Shown piece after piece: positions 62,128-64,000 of a stretch of 64,000 nucleotides of DNA (its first letter is position 1; each line of letters starts with the position of its first letter). A program made the position numbers and the translations under genes. The DNA is taken from the NCBI RefSeq assembly GCF_001680005.1, contig NC_033558.1, positions 216,501 to 280,500 on the forward strand. The letters are read 5' to 3'. The DNA comes from Plasmodium coatneyi. Lineage: Eukaryota > Apicomplexa > Aconoidasida > Haemosporida > Plasmodiidae. A model generated the notes under the pieces. It was given only the letters and a program-made list of their open reading frames with translations, was not told where the DNA came from and made no database searches.

Positions 62128-62314
62128 CTTTTGCGGTCACCTACGTGGTCCAAAGGGATGCCCGCTTAGTAGTACTATACTCCTTTTGGAGGTTATTACA
62201 AGAGTGGCGTTTGGCAGGATTGGCCGAGGGAATTTCTTTAACAGGGTGTGGAGGAGGCGCGCGGAATGATTCTTCGTCGTGCGTTTTTTGCACGGTGCTT
62301 CGGAGGCGAAAAAG

Positions 62315-62352
<38 letters not shown>

Positions 62353-62592
62353 ATAAACCTTATAAATACAATATCGCATAGGGCGGAGGTCCCGTTCCCC
62401 CGCGCGAGTAGCGAAAAAGTATCTTCATTTTATTTTCTCCATTTGAGAAGGAAACGCCCGACGAGCAGTTGCAGGTTTAGCGCGGGGAAAGTAACCCCCA
62501 TTTTGAAATCGGAAGAGAGGGAAAAGGAATCTATACCCTCCAAGGTATAGACTTGTATACCGCTCCTTTTCTTTTTTTTAACTACCGCAAAA
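62128..62592. promoter_or_regulatory. Short bidirectional upstream region of PDRG1-like and ESF2 genes
   Basis: Only 465 bases separate the two divergent start codons. A 37-base A tract (62315-62351) lies in the middle, a typical nucleosome-excluding arrangement. The ATG of ESF2 is preceded by an A-rich context (CCGCAAAA). Confidence 0.55.
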
Positions 62593-63463
62593 ATGGACGA
62601 AGATAGTGAAAAAGCAGAGGAGAGGCAACCGCCCGCGTTGGAAGGCAACCATGGGGAAGGGGAAGAGAACCATCCTGGGGACAACCCCCCAACGGACGAA
62701 CGATTCCAATTCAACGACAACCTGTGGAAGCGCGTCAGGAAGGAGGAATCCAAAAAGGGCATTGTTTACCTGGCGGACGTACCAATAGGGTTAACTGCAT
62801 CCCGGTTAAGGGAAATATTCAGTCACTACGGGACGGTTAACAGAATACATTTAAATCGAACGAAGGATGAAGGAGAAGAAGAAGGGAAAGGTTTCCTCTC
62901 CTCCCATATGAGGAAGAAGGATGGAAAAAATTTAGGGGAAAAAAAAAAAAAAAAAAATGGTCAAATATCAAGATGGGTACATAGAGTTTATGAACAAAAA
63001 GGACGCCATGAAAGCCGTGCGTACTTTAAACAACCAACTGATTGGAGGGAAGAAAAGGAAGAATATGGTGCGAGAATATTTTTGGCACTTAAAACTTATA
63101 AAGGACAACTTCCTTTGGAGTGAAATCACATCGTCTGCCCTCTATCGAAGAATGTCCAGGAAGGACAAATTAACCCATGCATTGAAGGACATGTATAAAG
63201 GGTATGAGGCCTACGTGGAAAAAAATGGAGGCTCCTATCATGGGAAGGTTAGGAGTGGGGGGATCCAAAAAGGGGACCGACCACAGAACAGGAAAAAGGA
63301 GGGTCCTCATATGAAGAGGTCAGTTTGCCCACTCCGGTTTGTCACGGTGAAGAAGGGGGAGGAGACAAAAAAGGTTCCCCTCGAAGTTTCCCACGAAGAG
63401 CCCCCCTCCTTGCGTCGCAACAACAACGCTGTTTCTGCGGACCTGCTGAAGATGCTCATGTAG
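62593..63463 (+). CDS. ESF2: Pre-rRNA processing protein ESF2/ABT1 (RRM), frame broken in an A19 tract
   Basis: The first part from the ATG at 62593 contains RKEESKKGIVYLADVPIG and LREIFSHYGTVNRIHLN, the RNP2 strand and first helix of the ESF2/ABT1 RRM (G-V-I/V-YL-S-x-I/V-P). After a run of 19 A (62939-62957) the frame must shift by one to continue into VKYQDGYIEFMNKKDAMKAVRTLNN and IGGKKRKN, WHLKLIKDNFLWSEIT, which are the rest of the same RRM and the family's C-terminal signature. Removing a single A joins the two. ESF2/ABT1 is a nucleolar factor for early 18S rRNA processing, stimulating the helicase Dbp8. The break lies inside one domain, so the gene is probably intact in vivo and the tract length mis-called, unless slippage is used. 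Confidence 0.82.
62939..62957 (+). repeat. A19 homopolymer at the ESF2 frameshift site
   Basis: Nineteen A encode a lysine run in the RRM loop; one base too many for the frame. It has the same length and the same one-base excess as the tract in the TLC-like gene. Confidence 0.85.
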
Positions 63464-63550
63464 GGGGGGACGATGTGGGCCAAGCACCCACCATGTGGAA
63501 ACATAATTTCGATGCAAGTGCATAACGCGGAAACGTCATTTGCGGCCCCC

Positions 63551-64000
63551 TCACAGCGGGACGGAGAAGTCCCTGGAGACCTTCCTCTTCTCGAAGCTCA
63601 TGTCGCTCAAGTTGACCATCAGGTTCCAGGCCACGGGCTTCATAATTTGACCTGCATAATTAACAAGGAAAAAAAAAAGGGGCATAACATGGAGAAGAGG
63701 AAGGTAGACGCTTAACGTCGATAGACTCATCGGATTAATTAGGCCACTCGCCCTGCCGAAGCGCCATTGTTTGTTTGTTTGTTTGTTTGTTTTTGTGTGT
63801 GTTTTTTTTTTCCTTTTTCCTGCTCACCCTTGTCACTGAGCGCCAAGATGACTCCCAAGTCAGACCCGACGGTAGACAGTTTGTACGAGCCATGCTGTCC
63901 TACCGAAAGAACCTTCGCCCTGATTATGTCTCCCTGTTTAAAGCATTCAAAGTTGTCCCCCAACTCTCCATCGTACACATGGATATCGCTCTTGTTAATG
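63551..64000 (-). CDS. CSL4: Exosome complex component CSL4 (EXOSC1), 3' part
   Basis: Two 3' exons are visible: one open to the window edge down to 63828, and the last one 63651-63551, GT-AG with split Gly codon. The product reads GELGDNFECFKQGDIIRAKVLSVGQHGSYKLSTVGSDLGVILALSDKG, then QIMKPVAWNLM, MSFEKRKVSRDFSVPL. This is the S1 RNA-binding domain and C-terminal tail of CSL4 (F-x-x-GD-I-x-AKV-x-S; LGV-x-x-A-x-S; M-x-P-x-W; RKV). CSL4 caps the RNA exosome and guides RNA to it in nucleus and cytoplasm. The start and N-terminal domain lie beyond the window. The intron has a (TTTG)n microsatellite. Confidence 0.85.
63767..63794 (+). repeat. (TTTG)n microsatellite in the CSL4 intron
   Basis: About six copies of the TTTG tetramer followed by a short TG run, inside the last intron of the CSL4 gene. 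Confidence 0.85.

Overview
The window is nuclear DNA of a malaria parasite. The closest fit is a Plasmodium of the vivax/cynomolgi/knowlesi group: base composition is moderate rather than the extreme AT richness of P. falciparum, long poly(dA)/poly(dT) tracts sit between genes and in introns, many genes are cut by short GT-AG introns, and proteins known only from Plasmodium occur beside housekeeping genes. From memory, not from a search, the gene order matches one syntenic block of the P. falciparum chromosome 7 interior: ferredoxin-reductase-like protein, PX1, ITPase, RPS5, PSOP1, V-ATPase subunit e, pelota, RALP1. No subtelomeric gene family, rRNA, tRNA or transposon was recognised.

Layout from left to right: a BRAP2-type ubiquitin-pathway protein (+), RALP1-like rhoptry protein (-), pelota (-), an RS-rich protein with a RanBP2-type zinc finger (-), V-ATPase subunit e (+, three small exons), proteasome subunit SEM1/DSS1 (-, three small exons), a PSOP1-like secreted protein (-), ribosomal protein S5 (+), a TLC-like membrane protein broken by a homopolymer frameshift (-), a six-exon HAD-fold protein (-), DEAD-box helicase DBP7/DDX31 (-), RGP1 (+), an unknown six-cysteine secreted protein (-), a very large VPS8-like protein (-), a TPR protein (-), ITPase (-, seven exons), PX1 (-, six exons), a seven-exon protein of unknown function with a basic N-terminus (+), a Spo7/CNEP1R1-like membrane protein (-), a Rieske/ferredoxin-reductase-like flavoprotein (-), a 115-residue unknown protein (+), a PDRG1-like protein (-), the ribosome-biogenesis factor ESF2/ABT1 (+, frameshifted in an A19 tract) and the 3' part of exosome subunit CSL4 (-, running off the right edge).

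Themes: endosome/Golgi trafficking (RGP1, VPS8, PX1), ribosome biogenesis and RNA quality control (DBP7, ESF2, CSL4, pelota, RPS5), proteostasis (SEM1, BRAP2, PDRG1, TPR protein) and invasion or secretion (RALP1, PSOP1-like, the six-cysteine protein). Several gene pairs are divergent and share one upstream region.

The most unusual signal is non-coding. A short, partly palindromic motif (consensus TGAACMGGTCAGGTRAAA, core CCTGAAC..GTTCAGG) recurs at about 17 sites, always outside exons and usually beside a long A or T tract, sometimes with TAGCTAGC next to it. It occurs in both orientations, once as a triple tandem array and once as a hairpin pair. I know of no described family that it matches.
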